A stretch of DNA of 64,000 nucleotides, from contig JAETNY010000004.1 of NCBI GenBank assembly GCA_021771915.1, positions 16,945 to 80,944 of the forward strand, read 5' to 3'. This document shows positions 45,270 to 54,735 of the stretch, piece after piece. The notes under the pieces are model-generated. The model made no database searches, was not told the DNA's origin, and saw only the letters and a list, made by a program, of their open reading frames with translations. Position 1 is the first letter of the stretch; each line of letters starts with the position of its first letter. The position numbers and the translations under genes were made by a program. This stretch comes from Bacillota bacterium (GTDB lineage: Bacteria; Bacillota; Dehalobacteriia; UBA4068; UBA4997).

Positions 45270-46973
45270 TTATTTGTCAATTTCAGGATATTGCAGCGCA
45301 GCAAACCCTTCCTTGCCAGTGCGTACCTGAATAACATTTTTTACATCATAAACAAAAATCTTGCCGTCGCCATATTTTCCAGTATAAAGTACCTGGGTGG
45401 CAGCATGCACAATATCTTCCACTGGTACTTTGCTTACTACAACTTCCACCTTAACTTTTGGTAGCAGTTTTGTTTCCATGGCGATGCCGCGGTAAAATTC
45501 AGTAGCACCTTTTTGCAGACCGCAGCCCATAACATTGGTGACAGTCATGCCCGTAACTCCAATGGCAGAAAGAGCATTTTTTAGAAGTTCAAAGTGGGTG
45601 CGTCGGGTGATTATAACTACTTTGCTGATATGCTGATTGTCAGCAGTAGAGTCAGGTGCGGTTGTAATAATTGGAACAGGCATATGGGCTACGTTGTTCT
45701 GGATATTTTCTTCGTCTTCATATATGTTATGTGTTACCGACATAAAATCTGCATAGGAGTTTACCAGTCCATGTTCAGTGATGTCCAAACCGGCAATTTC
45801 CTCGGCTGGAGTAACGCGCAGTCCAATCGTCTTATTGAGTATACTGAAGATGATGAACATACTTATAACTACCCAGGCAATTACGCTGATTACGCCCAAC
45901 AGCTGCACACCTAAAAATCGAGCGCCGTGTCCATAAAGCAAGCCCTCGTCCAGCGATAAAAGACCAGGCAAGATAGTGCCGGCGGCTCCGCAGACTCCGT
46001 GTACGGAAATGGCGCCGACTGGGTCATCTATTTTCAAGACTTTATCAATAAATTCCACAGCCAGAACAACTAAAACACCGCAAATTGCGCCGATAACAGC
46101 TGCGCCCAGTGGTGAAACAACATCACAGCCAGCTGTGATACCTACCAGACCAGCTAAAGCGCCATTTAAGGTCATGGAAACGTCAGGTTTGCCATAGCGA
46201 ACCCATGTAAGCAGCATGGTTGTCAGTGTGGCCATTGCCGCAGAAAGATTGGTCGTGACAAAAATCGACGAAGCGGCAATAGCACTGACATTGGAAGATA
46301 TGGAAACGGTTGAGCAGCCGTTAAAGCCAAACCAGGCAAACCAGAGAATGAACACGCCCAAAGCGCCCAGAGTTAAACTATGACCAGGAATGGCGTGGCT
46401 TTTCCCGTTGCTGTCATATTTTCCGATACGTGGGCCAATCATTGCTGCGCCAACCAGTGCAGCCACGCCGCCTACCATATGTACGGCAGTAGAGCCAGCA
46501 AAATCATGAAACCCCAGCTGACTTAACCAGCCTCCGCCCCAAATCCAATGGCCGGAAATGGGATAGATGCAGGCGCTGATTAATAGTGAGTATAAACAAT
46601 AGGTAACAAATTTAGTGCGTTCAGCCATTGCACCAGAAACGATTGTTGCAGCTGTGGCGCAGAATACGGTTTGAAAAATGATGAATGCAAATGATGTATA
46701 GCTGCCATCTGCACTGTAATCACCGCGTATTAAAAAATCTGGTGCACCAATAATGCCCATAATGTCTGTACCAAACATTAAACCAAAGCCTAACAGCCAG
46801 AAGACAATACTGCCGATTGCAAAATCCATAAAGTTTTTCATAATAATATTACCAGCATTTTTTGCTCTGGTAAAACCTGTTTCCACCATGGCAAAACCGG
46901 GCTGCATAAAAAATACCAACGCAGCGCCTAAAAGTACCCAAAGCGTATCCATACCAATAATTAAATCTTCCAT
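45270..46973 (-). CDS. amt: Ammonium transporter fused to a C-terminal PII domain
   Basis: The protein has 567 residues. Residues 1 to about 410 are an Amt/Rh transporter with eleven membrane helices: TLWVLLGAALVFFMQPGFAM, GHWIWGGGWL, the signature DFAGSTAVHMVGGVAALVGA and HGVCGAAGTI with the pore His. A short linker leads to a full PII (GlnB/GlnK) domain from about residue 455: KVVIITRRTHFELLKNAL, GCGLQKGATEFYRGI (T-loop), LPKVKVEVVV, then TGKYGDGKIFVYDV with VIQVRTGKEG (nucleotide-binding loops). The Tyr51 uridylylation site of GlnB is Met in this alignment, so control is probably by ATP/ADP and 2-oxoglutarate alone. The fusion keeps the regulator tethered to its channel. It lies next to glutamine synthetase III. 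Confidence 0.93.
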   Translation of the reverse strand: MEDLIIGMDTLWVLLGAALVFFMQPGFAMVETGFTRAKNAGNIIMKNFMDFAIGSIVFWLLGFGLMFGTDIMGIIGAPDFLIRGDYSADGSYTSFAFIIFQTVFCATAATIVSGAMAERTKFVTYCLYSLLISACIYPISGHWIWGGGWLSQLGFHDFAGSTAVHMVGGVAALVGAAMIGPRIGKYDSNGKSHAIPGHSLTLGALGVFILWFAWFGFNGCSTVSISSNVSAIAASSIFVTTNLSAAMATLTTMLLTWVRYGKPDVSMTLNGALAGLVGITAGCDVVSPLGAAVIGAICGVLVVLAVEFIDKVLKIDDPVGAISVHGVCGAAGTILPGLLSLDEGLLYGHGARFLGVQLLGVISVIAWVVISMFIIFSILNKTIGLRVTPAEEIAGLDITEHGLVNSYADFMSVTHNIYEDEENIQNNVAHMPVPIITTAPDSTADNQHISKVVIITRRTHFELLKNALSAIGVTGMTVTNVMGCGLQKGATEFYRGIAMETKLLPKVKVEVVVSKVPVEDIVHAATQVLYTGKYGDGKIFVYDVKNVIQVRTGKEGFAALQYPEIDK

Positions 46974-47016
46974 TTTTAAATCACTCCTGTATTTTAAGGT
47001 TGATTAAGCTATATAT

Positions 47017-47065
47017 AAAAAAGACGTGTATAATCAGGCGAAAACCTGAGTTAATACACGTCTTT
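47017..47065 (-). terminator. Terminator of the glutamine synthetase gene
   Basis: AAAGACGTGTAT pairs with ATACACGTCTTT around an inner CAGG/CCTG stem. T-rich on the minus strand. Confidence 0.85.
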
Positions 47066-47086
47066 GTGTTTTTTATTGTTTAATTT

Positions 47087-49174
47087 TTAATAGAACAGCA
47101 ACTGGCTGTAAGTGGGGAAAGGCCAGTATTTGGCGGCGCAAAGCACCTCTAAACGGTCAGCGGCTGTACGCAATTCTTCCATTTTGGGCAAAATAACATC
47201 ATGATAATAGATGGAGCGTTCCTCTGAACTGTCCATATCTGCCTTATTCAGCAAATCCTGTAACTCGGTAATGTAAAGAGAGAATAAATCATTATTAGCA
47301 GCAATTTCAGTTAAAAGTTTTTCTTCCGCTCCAGTAGAAATACCGCCGATTTGTTTTTTTGCCAACAAGGTATCAGCAATTTCTTTGCTATAAGTCAATA
47401 CTGCTGGCATAATTTCTGTTTTGGCCATATCCAACATGGTTAAGGCTTCAATGTGTATAACTTTATAGTATTCTTCGATGATGCTTTCCATGCGTGCCTG
47501 CATCTCTTTACGGCTGTAAATTCCCTGCCGCGCAAACATGGCTACATTTTTTTCGTCCATATAATGCGGTAAAGCCTCTGGCGTAGATTTCAAATTCAGC
47601 AGGCCGCGGCTGGCTGCTTCATCAACCCATTCTGGTGCATAGTTGTTGCCATTAAAAATAATGCGTTTATGCGCCTGCAACTGATTTTTCAGCAGCTTTT
47701 GTAAGGCTTTATCAAATTCAGTAGCAGGAACAGCTTCCAACTCATCGGCAAACTGATTTAAAGAGTCGGCTACAATAGCGTTCAAAATGATATTGGGGCA
47801 GGCCAGTGAGAAGCCAGAGCCCAGCATGCGGAACTCAAATTTATTGCCAGTGAAAGCAAAAGGAGATGTGCGGTTACGGTCGGTGGTATCTTTAGGCAGC
47901 TTGGGCAAAGAACGCACGCCGGAATCCAGATAATCATCACCTGTTTTTTCATAAGCGGTGTTTTCAGCCAGAGATTTAAGCACGGCCTCCAATTCATCAC
48001 CAACAAAAATTGATACAATAGCCGGCGGCGCTTCGTTAGCGCCCAAGCGGTGGTCATTGCCGGCGCTGGCTACAGAAATGCGCATCAAATCCTGATATTC
48101 GTCCACAGCTTTGATAATTGCCGTTAAAAAAGTGATAAACTGCATATTTTCATTGGGTGTTTTGCCAGGTTCCAATAGATTTTCACCCAAATCGGTTGCC
48201 ATTGACCAGTTGTTATGTTTACCGGAGCCGTTTACGCCGTCAAAGGGTTTTTCATGCAACAGGCAGGTCAGTCCATGTTTGGAAGCTACCTTTTTCATTA
48301 TTTCCATAACCAACTGATTGTTATCTGTTGCATTGTTGGTAGTGGAATAGATAGTAGCCAGTTCATGCTGGGCCGGCGCCACCTCATTGTGTCTGGTTTT
48401 GGCTAAAATTCCCAGTTTCCATAATTCCTCGTCCAAATCTTGCATAAAATTCATAACACGCGGACGGATAGCGCCAAAATAGTGGTCTTCCATTTCCTGA
48501 CCCTTAGGCGGCATTGCACCAAATAAAGTGCGGCCAGTGAAACGTAAATCTTTACGTTGTTTAAACATTTCGGCATCTACCAGAAAATATTCCTGTTCCG
48601 GGCCAACTGTGGTATTAATGTGTGTTGCCTCGGTGTTGCCAAACAGGCGCAGAATACGCAAAGCCTGTTTGTTGATTGCTTCCATGGAGCGCAGCAGGGG
48701 AATTTTCTTGTCCAGAACTTCGCCGCCATAAGAACAGAAAGCGGTAGGAATACACAGGGTGTTGTCTTTAATAAAAGCGTAAGAGGTTGGGTCCCAGGCG
48801 GTATAGCCACGCGCTTCAAAAGTGGAACGCAGACCACCGGAGGGGAAAGAGGAGGCGTCCGGCTCACCCTGAATAAGGTTGCGTCCGGAAAATTCCATAA
48901 TAACATTGCCGCCCTCGGTTGGTTCGATAAAACTGTCATGCTTTTCTGCGGTAACGCCAGTAAGCGGCTGGAACCAATGGGTATAGTGGGTTACACCCTT
49001 CTGGATTGCCCAATCTTTCATGGCTACTGCGACCGATTCGGCCAGAGATAAATCCAGCGCATTACCGGATTGAATTGTTTTTTTCAAAGCCTTGTAAACG
49101 GCTTTGGGCAGACGTTCCTTCATTACATTTTCATTAAAGACATTGCTGCCAAACAACTCAGGAACATTAGACAT
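47087..49174 (-). CDS. glnN: Glutamine synthetase type III
   Basis: This 695-residue protein has the length and motifs of GSIII. It starts [17 protein letters not shown] and has [12 protein letters not shown], then PEQEYFLVD (metal-binding Glu), [20 protein letters not shown], then [20 protein letters not shown] and [16 protein letters not shown]. It condenses ammonia and glutamate in the cytoplasm. The start is the ATG at 49174, after GGAGGTG. An in-frame start 15 nt upstream overlaps that site. The promoter and a strong hairpin lie 55-135 nt upstream (separate entries). It precedes the Amt-PII gene on the same strand, with a terminator between. Confidence 0.95.
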   Translation of the reverse strand: MSNVPELFGSNVFNENVMKERLPKAVYKALKKTIQSGNALDLSLAESVAVAMKDWAIQKGVTHYTHWFQPLTGVTAEKHDSFIEPTEGGNVIMEFSGRNLIQGEPDASSFPSGGLRSTFEARGYTAWDPTSYAFIKDNTLCIPTAFCSYGGEVLDKKIPLLRSMEAINKQALRILRLFGNTEATHINTTVGPEQEYFLVDAEMFKQRKDLRFTGRTLFGAMPPKGQEMEDHYFGAIRPRVMNFMQDLDEELWKLGILAKTRHNEVAPAQHELATIYSTTNNATDNNQLVMEIMKKVASKHGLTCLLHEKPFDGVNGSGKHNNWSMATDLGENLLEPGKTPNENMQFITFLTAIIKAVDEYQDLMRISVASAGNDHRLGANEAPPAIVSIFVGDELEAVLKSLAENTAYEKTGDDYLDSGVRSLPKLPKDTTDRNRTSPFAFTGNKFEFRMLGSGFSLACPNIILNAIVADSLNQFADELEAVPATEFDKALQKLLKNQLQAHKRIIFNGNNYAPEWVDEAASRGLLNLKSTPEALPHYMDEKNVAMFARQGIYSRKEMQARMESIIEEYYKVIHIEALTMLDMAKTEIMPAVLTYSKEIADTLLAKKQIGGISTGAEEKLLTEIAANNDLFSLYITELQDLLNKADMDSSEERSIYYHDVILPKMEELRTAADRLEVLCAAKYWPFPTYSQLLFY

Positions 49175-49227
49175 AAAATACACCTCCAAAGAAATTCGTT
49201 CAACATAATTTAAAAATAATTTTAATC

Positions 49228-49265
49228 AAAAAGGGCGCCACAGGTTAACTTCCTGCAGCGCCTTT
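49228..49265 (-). terminator. Intrinsic terminator in the glnN leader, candidate attenuator
   Basis: On the minus strand AAGGCGCTGCAGG pairs with CCTGTGGCGCC (11 consecutive pairs, two of them G-T) around a 7-nt loop, followed by CTTTTT. It sits about 15-20 nt after the expected transcription start of the glnN promoter and before the gene. It also would stop read-through from the ABC transporter operon. Confidence 0.8.
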
Positions 49266-49280
49266 GCTGAATACTCTAAT

Positions 49281-49309
49281 ATTATATGCCCTGCGGACGG
49301 ATTTGTCAA
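49281..49309 (-). promoter_or_regulatory. Consensus sigma-A promoter of glnN
   Basis: On the minus strand, TTGACA (49309-49304), exactly 17 bp, TATAAT (49286-49281): a perfect consensus match. Confidence 0.9.
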
Positions 49310-49340
49310 TAGGTTAATTCAACTTTTTTTGATAAATTTT

Positions 49341-50105
49341 TTAGTTATTCATAAAACGACTTAAAAATTCTTGAGTACGCGGATTTTTCGGTGTGCGGAA
49401 AATCTGCTGTGGCGGTCCGGCCTCAGCAATAACTCCTTCGTTCATGAATATAGTGTGCGTGCTGACGTCACGCGCAAAGGCCATTTCATGGGTTACAATA
49501 ATCATGGTCATGCCCTCGTCAGCCAGGCTGCGGATAACGTCCAGAACCTCACCAACCATTTCTGGGTCCAGAGCAGAGGTGGGTTCGTCAAAAAGCAGTA
49601 CCTCTGGCTGCATGGAAAGCGCTCGGGCAATAGCTACACGTTGCTTTTGCCCACCGGAAAGCTGTTTGGGTTTGGCTTTAATATAAGGCGCCATGCCGAC
49701 TTTGGTTAAGTAATTCATTGCTACTTCCTGGGCATAGTCTTTGTTCTGTTTGAGAACCTGGGTGATGCCGATAGTACAATTATCCAGCACGGTCATATTA
49801 TTAAACAGGTTAAAACTCTGAAACACCATACCTACCTTGGCGCGATATTTAGTTACATTGTTTTTCTTATCAAGAATATTGATACCATTATGCATAATTT
49901 CGCCGCCGGTTGGAGTTTCCAACACGTTAATACAGCGAAGCAGGGTGCTTTTGCCTGAACCGGAAGCGCCAATAATACTTGTGACGTCGCCGGGATAGAT
50001 GGTGAAGTCAATATCTTTCAGCACCTGATGGCTGCCAAAGGATTTTTGCAGATGTTTAACCTCCAGAATGGGCTGTCTTTTTTCTAAGTTTTCTATCATG
50101 TTCAT
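49341..50105 (-). CDS. glnQ: Polar amino acid ABC transporter, ATP-binding protein
   Basis: This 254-residue ATPase has Walker [15 protein letters not shown]-loop [16 protein letters not shown], signature [15 protein letters not shown], Walker [18 protein letters not shown] and switch HEMAF. It belongs to the polar amino acid uptake group (GlnQ/HisP type). Its gene is 6 nt downstream of the permease gene. The substrate is probably glutamine or another polar amino acid, judged from context beside nitrogen-assimilation genes. Confidence 0.93.
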   Translation of the reverse strand: MNMIENLEKRQPILEVKHLQKSFGSHQVLKDIDFTIYPGDVTSIIGASGSGKSTLLRCINVLETPTGGEIMHNGINILDKKNNVTKYRAKVGMVFQSFNLFNNMTVLDNCTIGITQVLKQNKDYAQEVAMNYLTKVGMAPYIKAKPKQLSGGQKQRVAIARALSMQPEVLLFDEPTSALDPEMVGEVLDVIRSLADEGMTMIIVTHEMAFARDVSTHTIFMNEGVIAEAGPPQQIFRTPKNPRTQEFLSRFMNN

Positions 50106-50111
50106 AACTCC

Positions 50112-50894
50112 TTAAAGGTGCTTGGTTGGCGCTGTGTTCATGCCGCTGGTATGTGCCAGTGTATCAGTAGTAGATAAATCATAGTTATCTGCACCGTCAA
50201 TACGTTTTTCCAGCAGACGCAGCAACCGCGAGGAGATTACCGTCATCGTCAGATAGATAGCGCAGGCGATAACCATAGATTGAAAATAGGTATAATAGGT
50301 ACCAGATACGGAGCGTGCTGTAAACATTAACTCAACTGTGGAGATAACGGAAAGCACAGAACTATCTTTGATATTAATAATGAAGTTATTGCCAATCTGT
50401 GGCATGATGTTGCGGATTGCCTGGGGTAGAATTACAAAAAGCATGGTTTGAAAGTGGTTCATGCCAATAGCTTTGGCTGCTTCGGTTTGACCGTTTTCTA
50501 CGGAAAAAATACCACCGCGCATAGTTTCGGCCATATAAGCACCAGTGTTAATAGAAATAACAAAGAAGCCGGCAGCAATAACAGAGATTGGATAGCCGGC
50601 ATATTGCAGACCATAATAGATTAAGCCGGCTTGCGCCATCATTGGTGTGCCCCGGAAAAATTCCACATAGACTGCAATAAAAAATTTGGCAAAGCGGACA
50701 ACAACTTTTTTTAGAATGTTATCATTTTTCTCAAGGGGTATGGTTTGCACGATGCCACAGATAAAACCAATTAAGCAGCCAAATAAAGTACCTACTAAAG
50801 CCAAAATCAGAGTAAGTTTGGCGCCGTTCAGATAAGCAGAACCGTATTTTTCCAGCAAAAAGGCTATTTGGCCTATAAAACTATCAGGTAACAT
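50112..50894 (-). CDS. Polar amino acid ABC transporter, permease
   Basis: This protein of about 260 residues has an inner-membrane HisM/GlnP-type domain: YGSAYLNGAKLTLILALVGT, then EFFRGTPMMAQAGLIYYGLQ (the conserved RGTP motif) and EAAKAIGMNHFQTMLFVILPQ with the EAA loop that docks to the ATPase, then NNFIINIKDSSVLSVIS. The start is most likely the ATG at 50894 with a GAGG 11 nt upstream. A start at 50939 would add a cysteine-containing extension unusual for the family. The gene is separated from the binding-protein gene by a terminator-like hairpin. Confidence 0.9.
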   Translation of the reverse strand: MLPDSFIGQIAFLLEKYGSAYLNGAKLTLILALVGTLFGCLIGFICGIVQTIPLEKNDNILKKVVVRFAKFFIAVYVEFFRGTPMMAQAGLIYYGLQYAGYPISVIAAGFFVISINTGAYMAETMRGGIFSVENGQTEAAKAIGMNHFQTMLFVILPQAIRNIMPQIGNNFIINIKDSSVLSVISTVELMFTARSVSGTYYTYFQSMVIACAIYLTMTVISSRLLRLLEKRIDGADNYDLSTTDTLAHTSGMNTAPTKHL

Positions 50895-50941
50895 AAGCAA
50901 GAAAACCTCACATATAAATTTGTTTATGTAAGAACACACTT

Positions 50942-50972
50942 AAAAGGAGAAACATGGTTTGTTTCTCCTTTT
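50942..50972 (-). terminator. Intercistronic terminator between binding-protein and permease genes
   Basis: A perfect 12-bp stem of AAAAGGAGAAAC with GTTTCTCCTTTT and a 7-nt loop. On the minus strand the outgoing arm ends in TTTT. Partial termination here would give more binding protein than permease. Confidence 0.8.
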
Positions 50973-50992
50973 AAATTTAATGTTAAAAGCAA

Positions 50993-51865
50993 TTATTCGT
51001 TAGTTAACGGCTGAATAGCAATAGCCTGATTCATCATATCAGTGAAATCCTGCTCAGTCATGGGAGCCAGTGCTTCATTCAGCTTGTCCAGCAATTCGGT
51101 GTTGCCTTTTTTCACGGAAATACCAATATTAATATCTTCCTGAGAAGCCTCAAAATCCTGGTCTTCAGCCATATCCAGCAACACAAAATTGGGGTAAACC
51201 AGTTTTGCGGCCATAGCGGTGGGCTGGTCGGTAACAATCAGGTCAACAGAGCCGCTATCCAAAGCAACCAGCATCAAAGGCGCACTTTCCATAGCCGGCT
51301 GAATATTGGCATTCTCAATCTGAGGTAACATAACATCATACCATACAGTATTAAGCTGAGAGGTACATTTAGCACCAGCTAATTCAGCCACAGATGTAGC
51401 GTTGGCATATGGTGTGTTATCGCGAGTTACGGCAATAATGGAAGCATAGTAATAGGGAACAGTGAAGTCTACGGTTTGCAAACGTTCGGCTGTAATGGAC
51501 TGGCCGGCAATTACGCAGTCAATAGTGCCGGACTGTACGGCAACCGGCAGGCTGTCCCAGTCGATTTTATGAATTTGCAACTCATAGCCCAACTCATCTG
51601 CCAGATATTTGGCCATCATAACATCATAACCGTTGGCATAGTTGGTGGAGTCAACAATCGGCACCGCGCCATTGCTGTCATCATTCTGTGTCCAGTTGTA
51701 GGGAGCGTAGCCGCACTCCATACCTACACGCAATACCTTGCCGGTTTCCTGGTCACCGGTATTATCGTTGGTGCCAGACTGATTGTCGTTTCCGCAGGCG
51801 CAAAGCCCGGTCAGCATGCCGCACAGCAACAGGGCAGCGCTGACTAAATAAACTAACTTTTTCAT
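50993..51865 (-). CDS. Polar amino acid ABC transporter, substrate-binding lipoprotein
   Basis: This 290-residue protein has a lipobox LCAC (Cys24) after KKLVYLVSAALLLCGMLTG. The mature SBP_bac_3 fold has VLRVGMECGYAPYNWTQNDD, YDVMMAKYLADELGYEL, CVIAGQSITAERLQTVDFT and LVALDSGSVDLIVTDQPTA. It binds a polar amino acid outside the membrane and delivers it to the permease. It is the first gene of the transporter operon. Confidence 0.92.
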   Translation of the reverse strand: MKKLVYLVSAALLLCGMLTGLCACGNDNQSGTNDNTGDQETGKVLRVGMECGYAPYNWTQNDDSNGAVPIVDSTNYANGYDVMMAKYLADELGYELQIHKIDWDSLPVAVQSGTIDCVIAGQSITAERLQTVDFTVPYYYASIIAVTRDNTPYANATSVAELAGAKCTSQLNTVWYDVMLPQIENANIQPAMESAPLMLVALDSGSVDLIVTDQPTAMAAKLVYPNFVLLDMAEDQDFEASQEDINIGISVKKGNTELLDKLNEALAPMTEQDFTDMMNQAIAIQPLTNE

Positions 51866-52140
51866 TTCTTTTAATTCAATCCTTTCTTTTTTTGTTTTTC
51901 TGTTGTGCTTTTTTATATTTTATATATATAATTGTAAATTGATATTGCATTGATGTCAAGAGAGTTATGCAGAAATTCTAAAAGAACTTTGTATAATTAA
52001 TACTTATATTGCTAAATTGTATTTTTTTTGTTTTTCCTATGGTAATTTGCTTTTTTCTTTGCTATAATAAAGCATATAAAGAGCAGGCTTATACCATTTG
52101 TTTAAAACAGGCTTTTATTTTTAATAAGGAGGAGATTGTT

Positions 52141-52596
52141 ATGAGTTTTATGGACAAAATGACTGACATGGTGAAAAACGCTGGGGGTGTGGCTCAGGAT
52201 TTGGCCAAAAATGCCGGAGAGGCCGCGCAGGAATTGGCCAAAGCCGCCCAGGATAAGGCTGCCTATCTTAAGGAACTGCAAAGTCTGAAATCGGCTATTC
52301 GTGAGCAGGAGGGGCTGATTTTGGCTATTAAAACTTCTATTGCGGATAAAATTTTGGATACACAGGACGGCATGATTAGTCAGGAAGTGCAGGAACTTTG
52401 CAAAAAGGTTAAGGAAGCTAAGAGTATGATTACCGGCTTGAAAAATCAGATTGAAAGTCTGCGCGCCGCTGCTTCTGTTAAAAATCCGGAGGTAGAAAAA
52501 GAAATTAATAAAGCGATTGCAGAAATTGATCGTCAGAACGCTTTGGATATTGCTGCTGATGTGGAAGAGGCCGCTGCGGAAGCTGAAAAGGAATAA
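52141..52596 (+). CDS. Coiled-coil protein of unknown function
   Basis: This 151-residue protein starts at the ATG at 52141, 8 nt after AAGGAGG. The N-terminal third has repeated amphipathic units (VAQDLAKNAGEAAQELAKAA). The rest is predicted coiled coil (LKSAIREQEGLILAIKTSIA, VKEAKSMITGLKNQIESLRA) with an acidic tail. No Cys motif or membrane segment is seen. It is 5 nt before the next gene, so the two form an operon. The family is not recognised. Confidence 0.7.
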   Translation: MSFMDKMTDMVKNAGGVAQDLAKNAGEAAQELAKAAQDKAAYLKELQSLKSAIREQEGLILAIKTSIADKILDTQDGMISQEVQELCKKVKEAKSMITGLKNQIESLRAAASVKNPEVEKEINKAIAEIDRQNALDIAADVEEAAAEAEKE

Positions 52597-52601
52597 AGCC
52601 A

Positions 52602-53819
52602 ATGTTTGGTTTTGGTAAAAAACAGACAGCGTCAAATTCAGTTGGTGCAGAAAGTGAAGCTTTGGATATCGTCTATCAAAAATATTGGCCCTGGTTGTGT
52701 CAATTTTTGTCTGAACAGCTTTCTGACGCTGTGGTGCGTCCAGCCGGGGAGTTGGCAGGTATGCCGACAGATAAAGAGATTTTAGAAGTGCCAAAAGCCG
52801 GTTTGTATTTCTGGGCTGATTTTTACCAGAAGAATAGTCAGCTTTTACAGCTGATTATGCATTGTCGGCAGAACGATTTTACTGATGATTTATCGGAAAT
52901 ACTGGTGGCTACTGGTGATAGTTTAGAAGAACTGACGCAGGGACTGGCTGAACAGGTTGACGGTATGGTGTTGAAGCCGTTGCTGAACGCTCTGCAAAAT
53001 CAAGATGGTAAATGGGAAAGTCTGTACCTCCAGGGTAATGAGCATCGTTTTTATGCCTGTGAAAGCGATGTTTTGGGGCGCTGTAAGGCGCAGGAGGCAT
53101 TTGTTAAACATGTGCCGCAGGGTAGTTTGTGGCAGCGTTTTAAGTCAGAAATTATACCTTATTTGGGCTGCAAAAAAAATTACTGGTTAAAACTATATCA
53201 AAGCAGCTTTGGTGATGAATTAAACTGTGAGTTAAGAATTAATGACCGTCTTATTCCTGAACTTTCTGAAATTTTAACGGACGAAGCCAGACGGTTTGAA
53301 CTTACAGACTGGGATTTGAAACAGACTGTAATTTTGTTGCAGAACCCGGAAACCAGTCCGGTTTATCCATTTAGCGCTCAGGAGGTTCGCCAATATGCTT
53401 TGCAGGCTCTGCGCATGTTTGCGTCTGGTCAGGACAGTGAGGCTGTTTATCAAAAGCTTTGGCAGCAAAGCAATGATGTTTCTTTGGCCTGTGATTTGGC
53501 GCATTATCTGCCGGAAATCTGCTGTTTTAAATGTGTTCGGGAGGCTGATACGCCGGATAAAACATTTATTTTACGTTGTAATGACTGGGACGATGATATC
53601 CAGTTACGTGAAACACAGATTGGCTGCTATGATTGGTGCGAACAGGCTATCAATGAGTTTTTTGCTGTTGATAAACCTAGCCGGGATACTCTAATCAAGA
53701 TTATTGGTTACGGTGCTACGGCCAAGGCCATGAGTGCGGCACTGCAAAATGGGTCACAAACTAAAAATATGCGTTTTAGTATGGTATTTTGGGTACCGGA
53801 AGATTACATATTACGTTAA
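52602..53819 (+). CDS. Hypothetical cytoplasmic protein
   Basis: This 405-residue protein belongs to no recognised family. There is no signal peptide. It begins FGFGKKQTASN and continues with Trp- and Gln-rich helices (YQKYWPWLCQFLSEQL). A Cys-rich middle (AHYLPEICCFKCV) and a conserved-looking C-terminal part (LRCNDWDDDIQLRETQIGCY) follow. AAGGA precedes the ATG. It is co-transcribed with the coiled-coil gene and ends at a perfect terminator. Confidence 0.7.
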   Translation: MFGFGKKQTASNSVGAESEALDIVYQKYWPWLCQFLSEQLSDAVVRPAGELAGMPTDKEILEVPKAGLYFWADFYQKNSQLLQLIMHCRQNDFTDDLSEILVATGDSLEELTQGLAEQVDGMVLKPLLNALQNQDGKWESLYLQGNEHRFYACESDVLGRCKAQEAFVKHVPQGSLWQRFKSEIIPYLGCKKNYWLKLYQSSFGDELNCELRINDRLIPELSEILTDEARRFELTDWDLKQTVILLQNPETSPVYPFSAQEVRQYALQALRMFASGQDSEAVYQKLWQQSNDVSLACDLAHYLPEICCFKCVREADTPDKTFILRCNDWDDDIQLRETQIGCYDWCEQAINEFFAVDKPSRDTLIKIIGYGATAKAMSAALQNGSQTKNMRFSMVFWVPEDYILR

Positions 53820-53821
53820 AT

Positions 53822-53858
53822 AAAAAAGCGGCGTTTCATATAGAAACGCCGCTTTTTT
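53822..53858. terminator. Bidirectional terminator
   Basis: A perfect 16-bp stem with a 5-nt loop and T/A runs on both sides. It lies between the convergent hypothetical and TSCPD genes. Confidence 0.93.
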
Positions 53859-53860
53859 AT

Positions 53861-54109
53861 TTAGGCCTGTTCAGCCAGACAAAGCCGTATTGCTTTGGCA
53901 ATCTGGTCAGGGCAAGAAGTCGGCCGGTTGCCGCAGCGCGTGCCATTCAGCAGTTCCGCCGCTTCCTGAGCCGGGCGGTTCATTAATAGTTTGCTGATAC
54001 CTTGTAAATTGCCGTTGCAGCCGCCAATAATTTCCAACTTGGTAATCAAGCCATCTTCAATTTCAATTTCAATCTGGCGTGAGCAGACGCCTTTGGGAAT
54101 GTAAATCAT
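53861..54109 (-). CDS. TSCPD domain protein
   Basis: This 82-residue protein belongs to the small TSCPD/TIGR03905 group. It has a GVCSRQIEIEI start, GGCNGNLQGISKLL in the middle and TSCPDQIAKAI near the C-terminus, with four Cys. The same domain ends class II ribonucleotide reductases, but the free form has no known role. It is possibly metal-binding. AGGAGG precedes the ATG. Confidence 0.85.
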   Translation of the reverse strand: MIYIPKGVCSRQIEIEIEDGLITKLEIIGGCNGNLQGISKLLMNRPAQEAAELLNGTRCGNRPTSCPDQIAKAIRLCLAEQA

Positions 54110-54294
54110 TTTATTTAACCCTCCTTATTATTTTAATATTTAATGCTTGTTCTATCGTTATTTATTATATCATAGAATAAAACAAAACACAAACATTACC
54201 TGTAAAATTAGAATACCTGAAGACAAATATCGCTGGGCGATACAAAAAAATTTTATTTTTCCATAATTTTTTACAAAAAAATTGTTTTTAGGTA

Positions 54295-54323
54295 TTGATT
54301 TTTTGCGTTAATGTTGTTATCTT
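54295..54323 (+). promoter_or_regulatory. Probable promoter of the ferredoxin gene
   Basis: TTGATT (54295-54300), a 17-bp spacer and TATCTT (54318-54323), about 70 nt before the start codon. The remainder of the 54110-54394 gap is AT-rich, with no gene seen. Confidence 0.5.
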
Positions 54324-54394
54324 AATATTAAAGACTATTATTGAAATGTCTTAAATATTATCAATGTATGAGATTTTTAGGGAGGTAATTTATT

Positions 54395-54568
54395 ATGATG
54401 AGAATTACAGAAGAATGCATTGCCTGCGGCACCTGCCAGGGAGTTTGCCCGGCTGAAGCGGTTGTTACCAATGACGCTGGCGATGGCTTCAAAATCAACA
54501 CTGATATTTGTCTGGAGTGCGGCGCTTGTGCGGCTGCCTGTCCGGTTGGCGCTATTGTTGAGGAATAA
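54395..54568 (+). CDS. 2[4Fe-4S] ferredoxin
   Basis: This 57-residue clostridial-type ferredoxin has two CxxCxxCxxxCP clusters: [12 protein letters not shown] and [12 protein letters not shown]. It is a soluble low-potential electron carrier, a hallmark of anaerobic metabolism. The ATG at 54395 follows GGGAGG, and a second ATG directly after it is possible. It is monocistronic, with a terminator following. Confidence 0.96.
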   Translation: MMRITEECIACGTCQGVCPAEAVVTNDAGDGFKINTDICLECGACAAACPVGAIVEE

Positions 54569-54606
54569 TCAGAAAACATAAGACTGCCAGATTGCAGTGT
54601 TAAATA

Positions 54607-54650
54607 AAAGGCTTGGATTGTATATCACAATTTGAGCCTTTTTATTTTTT
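54607..54650 (+). terminator. Rho-independent terminator after ferredoxin
   Basis: AAAGGCTTGGATTGT pairs, with several G-T pairs, with ACAATTTGAGCCTTT. A T-run follows. Confidence 0.8.
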
Positions 54651-54735
54651 TAGGTTGTTTTGCGGTTTATTTTATGATATAATAATATAATTAGTATAAT
54701 ATGCTAAATATGAGGAATTGTTTGGGTGTGATTTT

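Noticed and set aside
49175..49340. Known glutamine riboswitch in the glnN leader
   Set aside because: The short leader has no recognisable glnA-type aptamer; only a terminator hairpin is visible.
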